Assembly: GCA_015680685.1 (NCBI GenBank)
Contig: MNCI01007937.1
Coordinates: forward strand, 496,401-560,400
Direction of reading: 5' to 3'
Length of the DNA stretch: 64,000 nucleotides
Source of the DNA: Gnetum montanum
Taxonomy: Eukaryota > Streptophyta > Gnetopsida > Gnetales > Gnetaceae
Part shown: positions 33,851-45,965 of the stretch, piece by piece
Position numbering within the stretch: position 1 is the first letter of the stretch
Layout of the letters: every line of letters starts with the position of its first letter
The notes under the pieces: model-generated
What the model saw: only the letters and a program-made list of their open reading frames with translations
The model's database searches: none
What the model was told of the DNA's origin: nothing
Program-made: the position numbers and the translations under genes

Positions 33851-36600
33851 TCATGTAGTTCTTGGTGGTGGTGGCTCCTCCATTGGTGCCTTCCCTTTAT
33901 CTTGTGCTCCAGGATTTGAGACTTGATGAAGTTGAAGTATGGCCTGGAGCTTCTCCTCTTTAGTCCAAGGGTCTTGTGTTGTCCATGCCAATGTTCCAAC
34001 ATTTGATAGAGTCAACACCTCCCACGGATAGGGTAGTTGCAAAAACATTTGGTTGGCCTTGACATACCAAGCCGCAAAAACCCGTCATTCCTCCTCATAG
34101 GCTCTAGCTTTATCCTTGTACTCATGAAATTCTGCTAGCCATCAAGCCAAGTTGATTGCAATATCTTTCTATCCTTGGTAGTTAACTTTCACCACCTCAA
34201 GTTTAGAATTTGCAACTTCTAGTTTCTCCACTAGCTTCTTACGTTCTACAAATTCTGCTTCGTATTTGATGTGGGTGGTTGCTACCTGCTACTCGAGCTC
34301 TGACCTCAAGCACCCTACTGTTAACATGGCAAGGTTGGCATATCTTAGATTTTCCAACTCCATGTACTATGTTAGATCTTGAATCTGCAGGTCCCTATTT
34401 TTAACTTCCGCTTGGTGGGTGAAGGCATATGTGTCCAATATGGCTCGCCAGTCAGTGTGTTGAGCACTGATAGTATTGATTTGGGCCTTGGCCATATGGA
34501 TCTCCTTTTCAAGGACCTATTTATACATCCCCACCTAATCGTAGGAATGCTCCTTCAACTTCTCATGTCGTTTAGCCTCGTTCTACCACGCGCTTATCTC
34601 AATCACTAAATTTTGACGAATGGCACGTACCTCCTTCATCGAGAGGGTTCGAGTTTCTTTGGCTAAACAGCTTATGTCTCGATTGACCTGGATGAATTTT
34701 TCTTGTAATTGATGAAAGTGTTCATTGAGAACATTCTTTTGCTTTTCTACAATGGTCAACCGAAGGTTGTCTGCAACCAGCTACTTGTTTTCTTCTTACA
34801 AGGCCTTGAGTGCCTTAAGATGCGCATGAGTTTGCGTCTGTGCTACGAAGGAATCCCAAATAGCATTCTCTTTCTCATCAACTACCCTTTTATTCTTTGT
34901 GATTAACTTAGTTATTTGCTCAGTTTTAAAGTTATTGAGTCAGTCTGCAGGAAAAAATTGCAGAGGGTCCCGCTGTGCTGCTTGTAAGGCCATGAGCTAC
35001 TCTTGTAGTTTCTGCACTTTAGCTTCAGCATGCTCAACCCTCACTTCTGTTAAGACCATCTTTCCCTTTGTGGAAATGAGGTCTGATTGAATTACCGTAA
35101 CATCCTGAGTGATGTCAAATAGGGACGTCATTACTTGCCTTGTTTGAAGCAATCGATCAAGCACATCCTCATGTTCCGCAAGAGTCATTGAGGTTCTAGC
35201 CAGAGTTTGAGCATCCCATGCTCCTGTGAGATCTGCCGGTGGCACAACAGGTATGTTGAAGGATTCTCTGATGTGATCTATGACCACTTCTGTAGCTCCC
35301 ATGACATTCTAGTGTTTCATGACCACCACAGTGGCCCCTTCACCAGTCTCTAACTACGCCTAGAAAGATGTCGCATTTCCTGAGATCTGTTCTGACCATC
35401 TACTTTCCCCTCCTCCTATGTGAATGGATACTTCCTCCCTTGTGTGAACCAATGAAACTGTAGGCTAAATGGCATCACTGATGACGCGGAAGAGGTTTGC
35501 ATCATCACGACTTCCCCAACTTACCATCTCAACGATGGCCCAAAGATGGCTCATTGATGGTTTGTAGTCTTGCGATGGTGGTACCTGATCTCGGCCTGTG
35601 CTAGGCCCTACTTATTATTATTGGCTGGGACCCATCACTAGAGGTTAGCTGGGTCCTGCAAGTTGAGTTGTAGTTGGTCCAGCCATCTGTTCTTCTTCTT
35701 ATTCTGGTCCCAGCTCTTCGCCAGTGCTTTTTCTTGGAGCTGGCGCCTTTAATAATTCAGCATATGAAGCAGTTTGGGCTTTTCGAAGGACATCGTTGGT
35801 GTACCCTCGAATACCAACATGTCGATAAAGCTTTCTGATAAGACAAGGTAAAGATAGTGCCATCTTCCCTATCTTTCATTCTTCAAACCACCTCAAGATC
35901 TTCGTCAAATATAGATAGGGTAGCTTAGCGTTAACCTTTCCCATCAACACTACACATCCTCTAGCCACATATGTTGATATCCTTTTCAAGCCCTTTTTGG
36001 GGAAGAGGTGATATGTTCCAATTTTAAAATAGATCCTCTCTTCTATCGTCAACTCACCAAATGTTTTATCTCTGCCATAAGCCTTCTCCAACTAATCCTT
36101 TCGCACCTCGAGGTCTGAACAAGTGGATAAATGAGCAACTTTGGGCCCTATATTCGAGAGGTTTAACACTTTCGAAATGGCCTACGTGGAGAAGTTAACT
36201 TTCACACCACAAATATTAACTGTTGTGCCTTGCTCCCTATTGTGCCAAAATTGGTACGTCTCCCTAGGTACCAGGCACCACTTTCAGAGAGGATAGGCTA
36301 GAAGGGAGACCCTGTGAGGTGATCCCTAATAGCCTCAAGAGCGAACTTAGTGAAAGATTCAAAGTTCAATTCCATAATCACCGCAGCGAATGTGGACTTC
36401 TCATGGATGGCCTGAACAAAATCTTGGGGCAACGTGAGCTATTGTCCCTGTTCAGGCACTGCAGTAGTTCCTCCTTCTGCCTGCCCGGACTGATTAGTAG
36501 GAGGTTCCTCTTGATGAATGTTGAATGATTGCTCCACCTATTCATTCATTCATACAGGCAGTTGAGCTCTTATTTTCCTTATCCCTTCTTTTCGATTATC
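33851..36600 (-). pseudogene. Element E extra ORF: Athila-ORF-like N-terminus and long coiled coil
   Basis: The N-terminal part reads MNE, EQSFNIHQEEPPTNQ, DFVQAIHEKSTF, LNFESFTKFALEAIRDH and WYLGRRTNFG, which aligns with the element C ORF (LNFGSFLKHAP and EEWYMGE). The middle is badly shifted. From 35302 down to 33851 there is a nearly continuous helical chain with heptads (EHEDVLDRLLQTRQV, VRVEHAEAKVQKLQE, ERKKLVEKLEVANSKLEVV). It ends with PYPWEVLTLSNVGTLAWTTQ, matching element C's PHPWDVPMLAHIGNAKWTVH. Function unknown; a structural or RNA-particle role is only a guess. Confidence 0.6.
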
Positions 36601-37112
36601 TACTATTTTGTCCTGCTTCTTGGGTTGTCAAAACTCTATCTCCAATGATGTTGATAAATTCTCCACACTTTTGATACGTCCATTCCAACATCTTATTGAT
36701 CTTTGCCTCAAATTCTTCTAATGATTATTGTATTGGCAAAGATGACTCTTTCTCCTTGTGATAATTCGATCTCTCCTTTTTATGATCATGGACCTTTGTT
36801 AAATTAATATTTTGGTCCCATTGATGTTTTTCAACACTCTCCCATCTAGCCAATTCTCCTTCTTCTTTTGCTACCTTTTTAATAAGCTCTTGGATTTGAT
36901 GGGTTCATAGTTCATATAGTTGACCTTGAGCATACATTCCTAAGGTCTCTCTTGTTTCATTACGTAACCCATCAATGATATGGTACATTAGCCTTTTCTC
37001 AGAAAACCCATGGCCTGGGCAGTTATTTAACAGTGCATAATATCTTTCTAAGGCCATGTCCAAGGGTTCATGTTTTTCTTGTTTCCATCCTTGGATTTGT
37101 TTCCTCAAGGCT
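36600..37112 (-). pseudogene. gag of element E, C-terminal part
   Basis: Reads RKQIQGWKQEKHEPLDMALE, RYYALLNNCPGHG, YHIIDGLRNETRETLGMYAQ and IKKVAKEEGELAR, closely matching element D gag (RRQIQGWKQQ, EQVAKEEGELRK). It runs into the gap upstream and passes straight into the extra ORF downstream. Confidence 0.75.
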
Positions 37113-37830
37113 NNNNNNNNNNNNNNNNNNNNNNNNNNNNNNNNNNNNNNNNNNNNNNNNNNNNNNNNNNNNNNNNNNNNNNNNNNNNNNNNNNNNNNNN
37201 NNNNNNNNNNNNNNNNNNNNNNNNNNNNNNNNNNNNNNNNNNNNNNNNNNNNNNNNNNNNNNNNNNNNNNNNNNNNNNNNNNNNNNNNNNNNNNNNNNNN
37301 NNNNNNNNNNNNNNNNNNNNNNNNNNNNNNNNNNNNNNNNNNNNNNNNNNNNNNNNNNNNNNNNNNNNNNNNNNNNNNNNNNNNNNNNNNNNNNNNNNNN
37401 NNNNNNNNNNNNNNNNNNNNNNNNNNNNNNNNNNNNNNNNNNNNNNNNNNNNNNNNNNNNNNNNNNNNNNNNNNNNNNNNNNNNNNNNNNNNNNNNNNNN
37501 NNNNNNNNNNNNNNNNNNNNNNNNNNNNNNNNNNNNNNNNNNNNNNNNNNNNNNNNNNNNNNNNNNNNNNNNNNNNNNNNNNNNNNNNNNNNNNNNNNNN
37601 NNNNNNNNNNNNNNNNNNNNNNNNNNNNNNNNNNNNNNNNNNNNNNNNNNNNNNNNNNNNNNNNNNNNNNNNNNNNNNNNNNNNNNNNNNNNNNNNNNNN
37701 NNNNNNNNNNNNNNNNNNNNNNNNNNNNNNNNNNNNNNNNNNNNNNNNNNNNNNNNNNNNNNNNNNNNNNNNNNNNNNNNNNNNNNNNNNNNNNNNNNNN
37801 NNNNNNNNNNNNNNNNNNNNNNNNNNNNNN
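37113..37830. other. Assembly gap (718 N)
   Basis: Run of N inside element E. It hides the start of gag and the first part of the 5' LTR. Any protein drawn through it is meaningless. Confidence 1.
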
Positions 37831-38461
37831 CTAATCTAATGCTACTCCTGAAGGCAATGGAAAGTAATATTATCTAAGCTAAGAGAGAAAGAGTAAGAGA
37901 ATCTAACTAGCCTAAGTGCAATGAGCATCTGTTCCTTGATTATCCGTACACATCTTGGACTTTGTGCACAACTACCACTAGGATTACCAAGCGCAGATCC
38001 TAGGTACGCTACTGGGTTACCAAGTAGTCACACTTAAATGCTCATAATCAAGTCGTACTCATTCCATGGTTTAACGTGAGTTTAAGGGTAAGAGAGAGAC
38101 TAATTAAGAAAGCAGTAAATAACAATTAAATAAATAAAGTGAATGTTGCAATGATGAAGTAATCTCGATCTTTAATGCTGGTCATGTGCATGTCCAAGTA
38201 CATCACACTCGAATAAAGGATGTCATACAATTACATTCACCACACTGTGAGCATACACTAGAAAATATTCTAACTCTGGAGGGATAAAACTGCCAGAGTC
38301 TAGCTACAATCTAAAGCTAAAACTATGAAACAAGGGAGAGCCACCTCTTATTTATAGGATTTGCGACGGGCTATGATATCACGTATGCGATATCGCAGTA
38401 AAGGATGCGATATCGCGTCTGGGCATGCGATATCACGATTGCACCAAATGACATGTCATCA
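37831..38461 (-). repeat. 5' LTR of element E (right end, partial)
   Basis: Matches 33038-33688 nearly base for base, including the GCGATATCGC repeats. The remaining 200 bp are in the gap. Confidence 0.88.
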
Positions 38462-38466
38462 ATGAT

Positions 38467-39411
38467 GGTGAAAAAGAATCATCACTTGATGAGGTGGTGA
38501 ATAGGAAAACCTTACTACTTCAAAAATTTCAATCTAAAATTATGACCAAGGTTGATCAGTTGTAGGACTCCATGGATAGAAAATTTCAAGCTATCCTACA
38601 AATTGATGAAGAGTCCAAGGAATAAGGTAGTGATTATGAGTGTAAGAGGTGTAAGGAAGCTAAACATGGCCATCAAAGAGTTAAGGTTAAGATTGTTGCA
38701 ATAGAGGAAGTTATAGAAAGTGAATTAGATGATGATGGGGGGTGTGACATCTACCATTATGAACATCTTAAAGGATGTTATCCTATTTTGTCATACTAAT
38801 AGGAATTTGGGACATATGCCTTGAATCCACAACTAACACAAAGGCAAACACCAAGAAGATTACCTTATCCTCAAGGTAATTTTAGGTAGTTTTACTAGCA
38901 ACAATAGTATTATCCAAGTGGAACTCAACTGCAACCATATGAATAATATCAATAGTGGCAGCAACCATAGTCATGGGAACTGGTACCGCCAAGATAGCAA
39001 TACCCTTACAGACAACCTAATCCATATGGTTACTACATTCAACAACCTTTATCTTCACATGACTCTTCTAGTCATGTTTCTACTTTTCAAACTTACTATT
39101 AGCCTTTTGATTATTATCAAACTCATTCTCCACATCCAAGAAAGGATACCACATTTTCCCCTTATCCTTCTCCTATTCTTGCACATCTTCCTGCTCCCTC
39201 AACACAACTACCACCTACTCCACCTATGCAGGGTGAACTCTCAACTCAACCACAATAATGTAATGCTACCAAGATTGTTAACTTACAACTGGTTCATCAA
39301 CCAAATGATTCAGATACTCAATCAAAGAAACAACCTTTCTTCTAACACCATAGTCCACCTAAGCCCTTACATACACTTACAGTTAACCACACTGCCCATC
39401 CATCTACCTCT
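38467..39411 (+). pseudogene. gag of element D, second part
   Basis: Continues gag after element E with ESSLDEVVNRK, a charged helix (SKIMTKVDQLQDSMDRKF), and a possible C.RC...KHGH knuckle (38640-38670). A long Gln/Tyr/Pro-rich tail with many stops, nearly all at Gln codons, leads into the protease. Confidence 0.65.
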
Positions 39412-39960
39412 ATGTCAAATTCCTTAAAGTCTTCTTCAAACCAAACACCACCTAGGATCCATAGTATGATGCTTACTCACATTGTATCTGATTGGATCCA
39501 TGCTGGAAACCTTCCCAAAACATTAGCTAATCCTAGGAGTCCTCTTATTTATTTGCAGATTGCTAGGAATGAATTGTGCAAAGCTCTTCTTGACTCAAGT
39601 TTTAGTGTCAACCTAATTTCTCATGAGATGTGTACTACATGGGACCTACCTCCTCTCAAGAACAACAATATTATATTAGAATTAGCAGACCAGTCCATCA
39701 TTGTTCCATTAGGACTAGTTGAAGACATCGTAACCACTATCTGTGGGTGATCTTATCTTGCTAATTTCCTAGTGATCAAGGTGAATAACTACAAAGGGGA
39801 CTTCCCAATCATCATGGGAAGGGCATGGCTAAGCACTGTTAATGCAAAATGGGCATCAAAGATCTTTCCTTAGAAATATCTAAAGAAAATGTATTTGGGA
39901 GAATTGAGAAGAAGCAAGTTCCATGCATCACACATAGCGATACAAGGTGCAATTATGTGT
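39412..39960 (+). pseudogene. Protease of element D
   Basis: Reads RIHSMMLTHIVSDWIHAGNL, then ALLDSSFSVNLISHEM, where the usual DSGAS is DSSFS, so the catalytic Gly is changed. LELADQSIIVPLGLVEDI is the flap. FPIIMGRAWL is the ILGRPFL-type second motif, reached after a stop at 39748-39750. Confidence 0.75.
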
Positions 39961-40429
39961 AGAAAGTTTGGTTAGTGAAATGAGCATCCATCTCTGCATG
40001 CAAGCAATGTGCACTAGAAGCTGATATTCAAAGGTGTCTGTACATAGTAGACACAAAACAAGAGGGCACCCAGTGGCTGACTGTTGATCTTAAAAGCAAC
40101 ACACTTTACATGGAACCAATTGAGAGCCTAACATGTGCATATGTTGCAAGCATGAATGAACTAAAGCAAGTTCATCATCAACTCTCTGATGATTTAAATG
40201 ACAATACCTACTAGGGAGAGTTAGAAATTCCTGAAACTTTCAAGCAAGAGCCCCTTGAAATAAAAACTCTACCAGCTGGCATGGAATATGTGTTCTTAAA
40301 AACTAGGAAGCCAATAATAATCAATGTCAATCTTGCTCTAGAATAGAAGTAGATGTTGTTAAAAGTGGATGAAAAATGATCAGTAGCCTTTACTTGGTCA
40401 TATCCTAAACTCACAAGGATTGATCCTAG

Positions 40430-41890
40430 GATATGCCAGCATTGTATCTACACTGATATGGCCATGAAGCCCAAGAGATAGCCATAGAGGTGATTAAACC
40501 CCTAATTGAAGCAAATCATCAAGGAAAAAATTGAGCAACTACTCAAGGCAAGGTTTATCTATCCCATTGCTGATAGTGAGTGGGTTAGCCCACTCGTTAT
40601 TGTGTCCAAGAAAGGTGGCAAGTGGGAGGTCTACATCAATTTTCAGCTACTAAATATGGCAACATTCAAGGACCATTTCCCATTGAAATTTTTTGACCAA
40701 GTGTTAGACACAATATCTAGGCACTACTACTATTTTTTTTCTAGATGGTTATAGTGGTTATAACCAAATCCAGATCATGTTAGAGGATGAAGCCAAAACA
40801 ACATTCACAAGTCCCTAGGGAACTTTTGCATATTGCAAGATGCCTTTTTGTCTATGCAATGCCCCCGCTACATTCCAACGCCTGGCCCTTAGCATTTTTC
40901 AACAACAGATCAGTAGTGGTGTGGAAGTCTTCATGGATGATTTCTCCATTTATGGAGCTATATTTGCCCAGGCTTTAAACCCCCTTGAGCAAGTGCTAAA
41001 ATGATGTGTTAAAACAAACTTGCAAATTAATTGGCAGACAAGTCATATGATGGTCCAGGAAGGCATTGTATTGGGGCATCAAATCTCACAAGAAAGAATT
41101 AAGGTAGACCCTGAAAAATAAGGGTCATCCAAGGAATTATCCACCAACCAAAAATTGTCAAAGATGTTTAGTCATTCCTTAGACATACTGGCTACTATCA
41201 GTGATTCATAGAGAATTTTTCTAAGATCAAAAAATCATTGGTTGAGCTAACAAAGAAAGATGCTCCATTTTTCTGGACCATGGAATGTGAAAAAGCATTC
41301 CAATAACTAAAGGAGAAACTTGTAGAAACTCCAATTCTACAAGCACACAACTAGTCCAGACCATTTCATGTCATGATGGATGCATCAAATTATTCCTTGG
41401 GAGTTGTGCTTATGTAGATGCATGATAATAAATGCCCATATTACATCCACTATGCAAGTTGAAGCATTATGAATGCACAACTGAACTACACCACCACAAA
41501 AAAAGAATTAATGGTAGTGGTGTTTTCTCTAGAGAAGTTCAAGCATTATGTGCTTGGAGACAAAGTATTTGTGCACACAGACCACAACGCCATCCACTTC
41601 CTGATGAACAAGCCAACAATGAGCCCCCGTGTCATACAGTGGCTACTGATCTTACAAGAATTCAATCTTATGATGGTAGATCAAAAGGGAACCAAGAATG
41701 TGCTTACCGATCACTTGTCTCAATTGCAATGGGACAATAAAGAGGAGAAAAGCCCACTATCTGATCTATTTCCTGATGAACTTCTCTTTGCCAAGGCTAT
41801 AATTGAACAATTACCTAATGAGCCTAAATGGTATGATGGCATTCTCACCTATCTTCTCATTCAAGAGATGCCACAAGGGTTGGGCCACTG
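40430..41890 (+). pseudogene. Reverse transcriptase and RNase H of element D
   Basis: RT shows EKIEQLLKARFIYPIADSEW, VSPLVIVSKKGGKW, DGYSGYNQI, the KMPFCLCNAPATFQR region and the active site FMDDFSIYG (Asp pair intact). RNase H follows (HVMMDAS-like, then NAQLNYTTTKKELMVVVFSL, HTDHNAIHFLMNK and VLTDHLSQL). Frame changes lie near 40736, 41115 and 41460. Only one RNase H is present, unlike element A. Confidence 0.82.
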
Positions 41891-43166
41891 AAAGACACAA
41901 CAATTTCTTCACCAGGTAAAATACTTCATGGAGATCAATGGACATCTCTACAAGGTGTGCACTAATGGCCTAGTTTGTTGGTGTGTCCCTAATGCTAATC
42001 AACTGCATGTTCTCTAGGACACTCATGAAGGTCCTTGTGGGGGCCACTATGCTAGGAGACACAGCCATTAAAATCTTAATGGCAGGGTATTATTGGCCAA
42101 CAAGCTTCAAGGATGCTCATCAATATGTCCACTCTTGTGAACGCTGCTAACAAGATGATGGAATGACTACTAGAATGGAGGGACCTCAATAGTGGATCCA
42201 ACCATTAGAACCCATTGACATTTGGGCCATTGATTTCATGGGTCCCATCATGTCCATGTCAAATGAAAAGACATACATCATAGTCGTTGTTGATTATTGT
42301 ACAAAATGGTTAAAAGCAACAACCATCACCAACTGTATATCTTTTACTGCTACTCAGTTTGTATAATAAAACGTTATAAACAAGTTTGGTGTGCCACATG
42401 CATTAATTTCTAATAATAGAACTCACTTTACAGGCACTACTTTTTGGAAGCTCATACAACGCTTGGGGGTTGAACATAAACTAACAACATCCCACCACCC
42501 CCAAGCTAATGGTCAAGCTGAGGTTAGCAATAGGGAAATCATAAGGATTCTAACAAGAACTGTTAGCAAATATAGGAAAGGCTAGAGCATGAAACCCAAC
42601 ACTGCCCTTTAGGCCTATCGCTTAACATGGAAACTTCCTATAGGCTATTCTCCCTATGAGTTAGTGTACGAAAAATTATCAACACTTCTTATTCAATCTA
42701 AGCTCCATACACTTTCAACAACCTATGACCTCAACATTGACTCAAGTCTAGCACAAAAATAAAGATTAATGAATCTTAACTTGCTAGACAAAAATTGATT
42801 GGTCGCCCTATCATTGAATGAGTTGCACAAGGCATTCAACAAAAAGTGTCATGATCTTAAAATTAGAAAAGTTAAATTTCAACTAGGAGATAAGGTCCTC
42901 TACTGGAATCCCATGCATGTACCTCAATGAACTAAATTCCAAACATTGTGGGAAGGACCTTATATAATTTATGAAACTTTTCCTTTTGGGGCCATGATGA
43001 TCTACAAACTTGAGAGCCCAGACAAGAAATAGGTGATCAACATACAACAAGTCAAACCTTTCCACAAGCATATGCCAACTAATACAACAAACACCTCATC
43101 AGATGGACAATCATGCTCAATATTTTGGATCTCCTCCTTTCAACTTAGTTATGGGGGAGATGGCCA
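41891..43166 (+). pseudogene. Integrase of element D
   Basis: The zinc finger HEGPCGGHY...CERC is near complete. The core has AIDFMGP, LISNNRTHF and HPQANGQAEVSNRE. The second catalytic Asp is Asn, as in element C. The C-terminal part (LGDKVLYWNP, FQTLWEGPYIIYE) runs to 43166. Stops interrupt it at least nine times. Confidence 0.8.
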
Positions 43167-44790
43167 TCCATGCTAACAATATAAGCAACTCCTCATTTTT
43201 TCATCTTTTTTTTTCCATGTTTTTGTTTTACAACTTGTTACTTTTAAAACTTTTTTTACACGATCTTTATCTTACACCTTTTTGTTTTATGTTATTAATT
43301 TTTTAAAATTTTTTATTTTACAACATCATTAGTATGTTTTATTTTTCTTAAATATTTTACACTTTCTTATATATTTTCCTTTATTTTGGATGTGATTTTC
43401 TTATTATGTTTTAATAATAACGTGTTGTGTTGCCAACTGAGTATAGTGTGTTTGATTGATGTAGGCATGTGCTATCCGGTTATTTGATTATTGGTGCCTA
43501 GATTCTAGCTTTGAATTTTGTTACTAATAATTAGGACATGGTTTCTTTTTCATGCAATAGGTACTGAGTCCACAACATCCACCCATCCACAAACTCTATG
43601 GTTTTCCTTGTTCTGGAAGTGTGCAGTCTCTTTTTCATTAATAAAACTCTAACAAACTTGTGACTTTGGTAGTTTTTAGATCTAGAAAGGATTCAAAGTT
43701 TTGAACAAGGTGTAACCTTAAGGGAATTCGGTATTCTTTATGCCTTTCTGCTTACTTGAGTACATGTGTGTTTTCATGAATTCCTTACCATTCCATGTCG
43801 ACTAATAACAGGAAGTTATATAAGTCTTTGCATGGTGTGGTTCTCATCATCATAAAAAATGATGGGAATTCAAAGCACACCCCTTAGACCAAATAAACGG
43901 GCTACAAGCATTGGTTATGGGACTAGAAAGACATGTTACCCATGCCTGAAGGTCCCCTCTAACTAAGGCCCTTCATCACTTCTTACTTCTTTTTTCTTCT
44001 CTAATAAGGAACAATGGTTGACCTATGTGAGCACTCATATGTCTCAGGGGGATGGACTAGTCTTAGAACGACAATGCGATGTCACTAAATGTGGTTGGTT
44101 TTGGTCTAGACTAAGGATGGATTTTATCAAGTCATTTAACCATAAAACTCACAAGGGACTTTATGTGACCTTAATCAAGAACTTCATTTCACTCTCTTTC
44201 TCTTTTCCACCTATGCTTTCCATGTCTCACCTCACTACCAATTTCATGTTCTTATTTGATGTCTTGGTTTGACATGTCAAAATTCATAGGTAGTTTCTTC
44301 CAAGTTTCTGTCTTTAACTCTTTATAACCATTAATCATCTATGGGGTCCATGAACTCCTTGGGTTGAAGTTATGCAAAGGCAATAAAAAGCATGTGCCTA
44401 CTTTGGGAAGGACCCACTTGTATTTCTTTTGGTTGGATTAGTTAAGTTCTTTACCCTTAGACATCCTCATGATCAAACCCTTTTTGCATGTCTCATCAAT
44501 GAAATCCAATTGTGTGCATCTTCATAATTTTTTTTAGTAAATCCTCTTTTTATTGTTGTGAATTCTTAAATCCTCTCTCAGCATTTCATTGTATTTGGAA
44601 TTTTTCAAATTTAACAATGGACCACTTATCTACTTCACCTATTTTTCAACTTTCCCACTAACATTATTAACAAAATCAATCCACCACAATCTCAACCTTG
44701 CCAAGTGTAACCACCAATGAGACAAGGTACTTCAAAGCTATTCATTGCACATTGCACACTAATCCATGATTTTGTTGTGATTTTAGTGGG
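43167..44790 (+). other. Element D non-coding spacer after integrase
   Basis: Homologous to element C 23966-25910 (T-rich start, CATCCACCCATCCACAAACT, GACTAGTCTTAG). No gene. It ends where the extra ORF should begin. Confidence 0.65.
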
Positions 44791-45104
44791 ACTATTTTCA
44801 TCAAAGGATAAGTAGCAGCACCATGTGACGTGGACTATTCATGATCGTTGAATCTTCTCCCTCACTCTTCAGCTACCAAAGGAGTTGGATGTTAGTTTTG
44901 TCCAGGGTGTTCACTTCTCTTGTCATGAACATCCAATTTTGTAAAAGATTGTAAATCCATACACTCAGGCACTCAAAGTCTATCTATTCCATCTAAGTTA
45001 GTTTGTATGTTAGTTAATAATCCCATACCTGCCCAATATTTTGTAAGGAACTTGTTCCTCCTCTTCTTCACTCGAGGATGAGTTTTCATTTAGTCATGGG
45101 GGTA
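44791..45104 (+). pseudogene. Remnant C-terminus of the extra ORF and purine tract of element D
   Basis: HVTWTIHDR (about 44820-44856) matches AKWTVHDPR near the end of the element C ORF. About 2.6 kb of the ORF is missing. ATGGGGGTA (about 45096-45104) is the purine tract. Confidence 0.55.
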
Positions 45105-45965
45105 TGATGAATCATGTTTTGACATTCTCTAATATCAGATATGCGATATCGAAGCCTCGATATTAAATACCCAATATTAGAGCCCAAGACAGGATGTTGA
45201 ATATCCGATATTGCGGGGTATATGCTAGCTTATGAATATAGCACTTGGGCACACACTTTTCATATAGTTTTTCGTCATTTTTTGCATACAGTAACAAAGT
45301 TCTTGCAATTTAGTAATTCTAGAGTTAGAATATTTCTAAGTGCCCGCAACAAAAGTCTAAGTGTGTACGGACCCTTATTCGAGCACTAATGTACCTTAGC
45401 ATAGTAGTGTGACAGGAATAAAGACAAGCCCTTTTGATAATCCTTGCAACAATAAGAATAGATTAATGCTTCTTTTAATGAATTTATGATTTATGCACTT
45501 TACTTTAATGCACATTAATTAAGCAATTAATTTCCCGTTGTTAATGAACATAAGCATGACCACTTCAAGCATACATGTAGCACTTGGTAACCCAGAAACG
45601 CTTAACGTTTGGTAACCCATCAATGCTATATACGTTCAAGATGTGTCCAGGGAGTGGGAATGGGTACTTGTGTTAGGATAGCTAGGCAATAGATAAATTA
45701 AATATCAAATTACTTTACCCTCTATTTTTGCTCTAGGCGATTAAATTTATAAAACATAAAATGATAAAAATCATACACCTCAGTTGCACTTAACCATAAA
45801 CTTGTACCTCATGAGTGGAATTGAGAAGACAACGATCATCCTGATTGGATTTCACTTCCTAGAACTAGTGTACTTGGGTACTTAAGGTTTGCAAAGTTCG
45901 ACCGGATCATGCATGAACACTTGTAATTCGTATGGTTGGGCATAGGGGTACCTTGCCGCTCATCA
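45105..45965 (+). repeat. 3' LTR of element D
   Basis: 861 bp, matches 30343-31175. It ends CTCATCA, followed by the ACTAT duplication. The TATA site has drifted to TATGAATATAG. Confidence 0.9.

Larger units (their letters stand above)
32841..38461 (-). mobile_element. Element E: inverted gag-plus-extra-ORF element without visible pol
   Basis: LTRs 32841-33688 and (partly in the gap) to 38461 are flanked by a perfect ATGAT duplication (32836-32840 and 38462-38466). On the minus strand the order is LTR, gag (gap edge to about 36600), extra ORF (about 36600-33851), purine tract TGGGGGTA, LTR. No protease, RT or integrase is found between gag and the extra ORF. It could only have moved with proteins from a relative. 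Confidence 0.85.
30343..45965 (+). mobile_element. Element D: Athila-like Ty3 LTR retrotransposon with nested element E
   Basis: LTRs 30343-31175 and 45105-45965 are flanked by a perfect 5-bp duplication ACTAT (30338-30342 and 45966-45970). Inside are a degenerate Asp-tRNA-type PBS, gag, protease, RT, RNase H, integrase, a long T-rich spacer, the last codons of the extra ORF, and a purine tract ATGGGGGTA. Element E (5.6 kb, inverted) splits gag. Without E the element is about 10 kb. Confidence 0.92.

Noticed and set aside
33517-34002. 161-codon minus ORF spanning the end of the element E extra ORF and the LTR
   Set aside because: It is in a different frame from the conserved WT..DP C-terminus and crosses the purine tract into the LTR.
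37033-37877. Three long ORFs made mostly of unknown residues
   Set aside because: They run through the N gap and carry no information.
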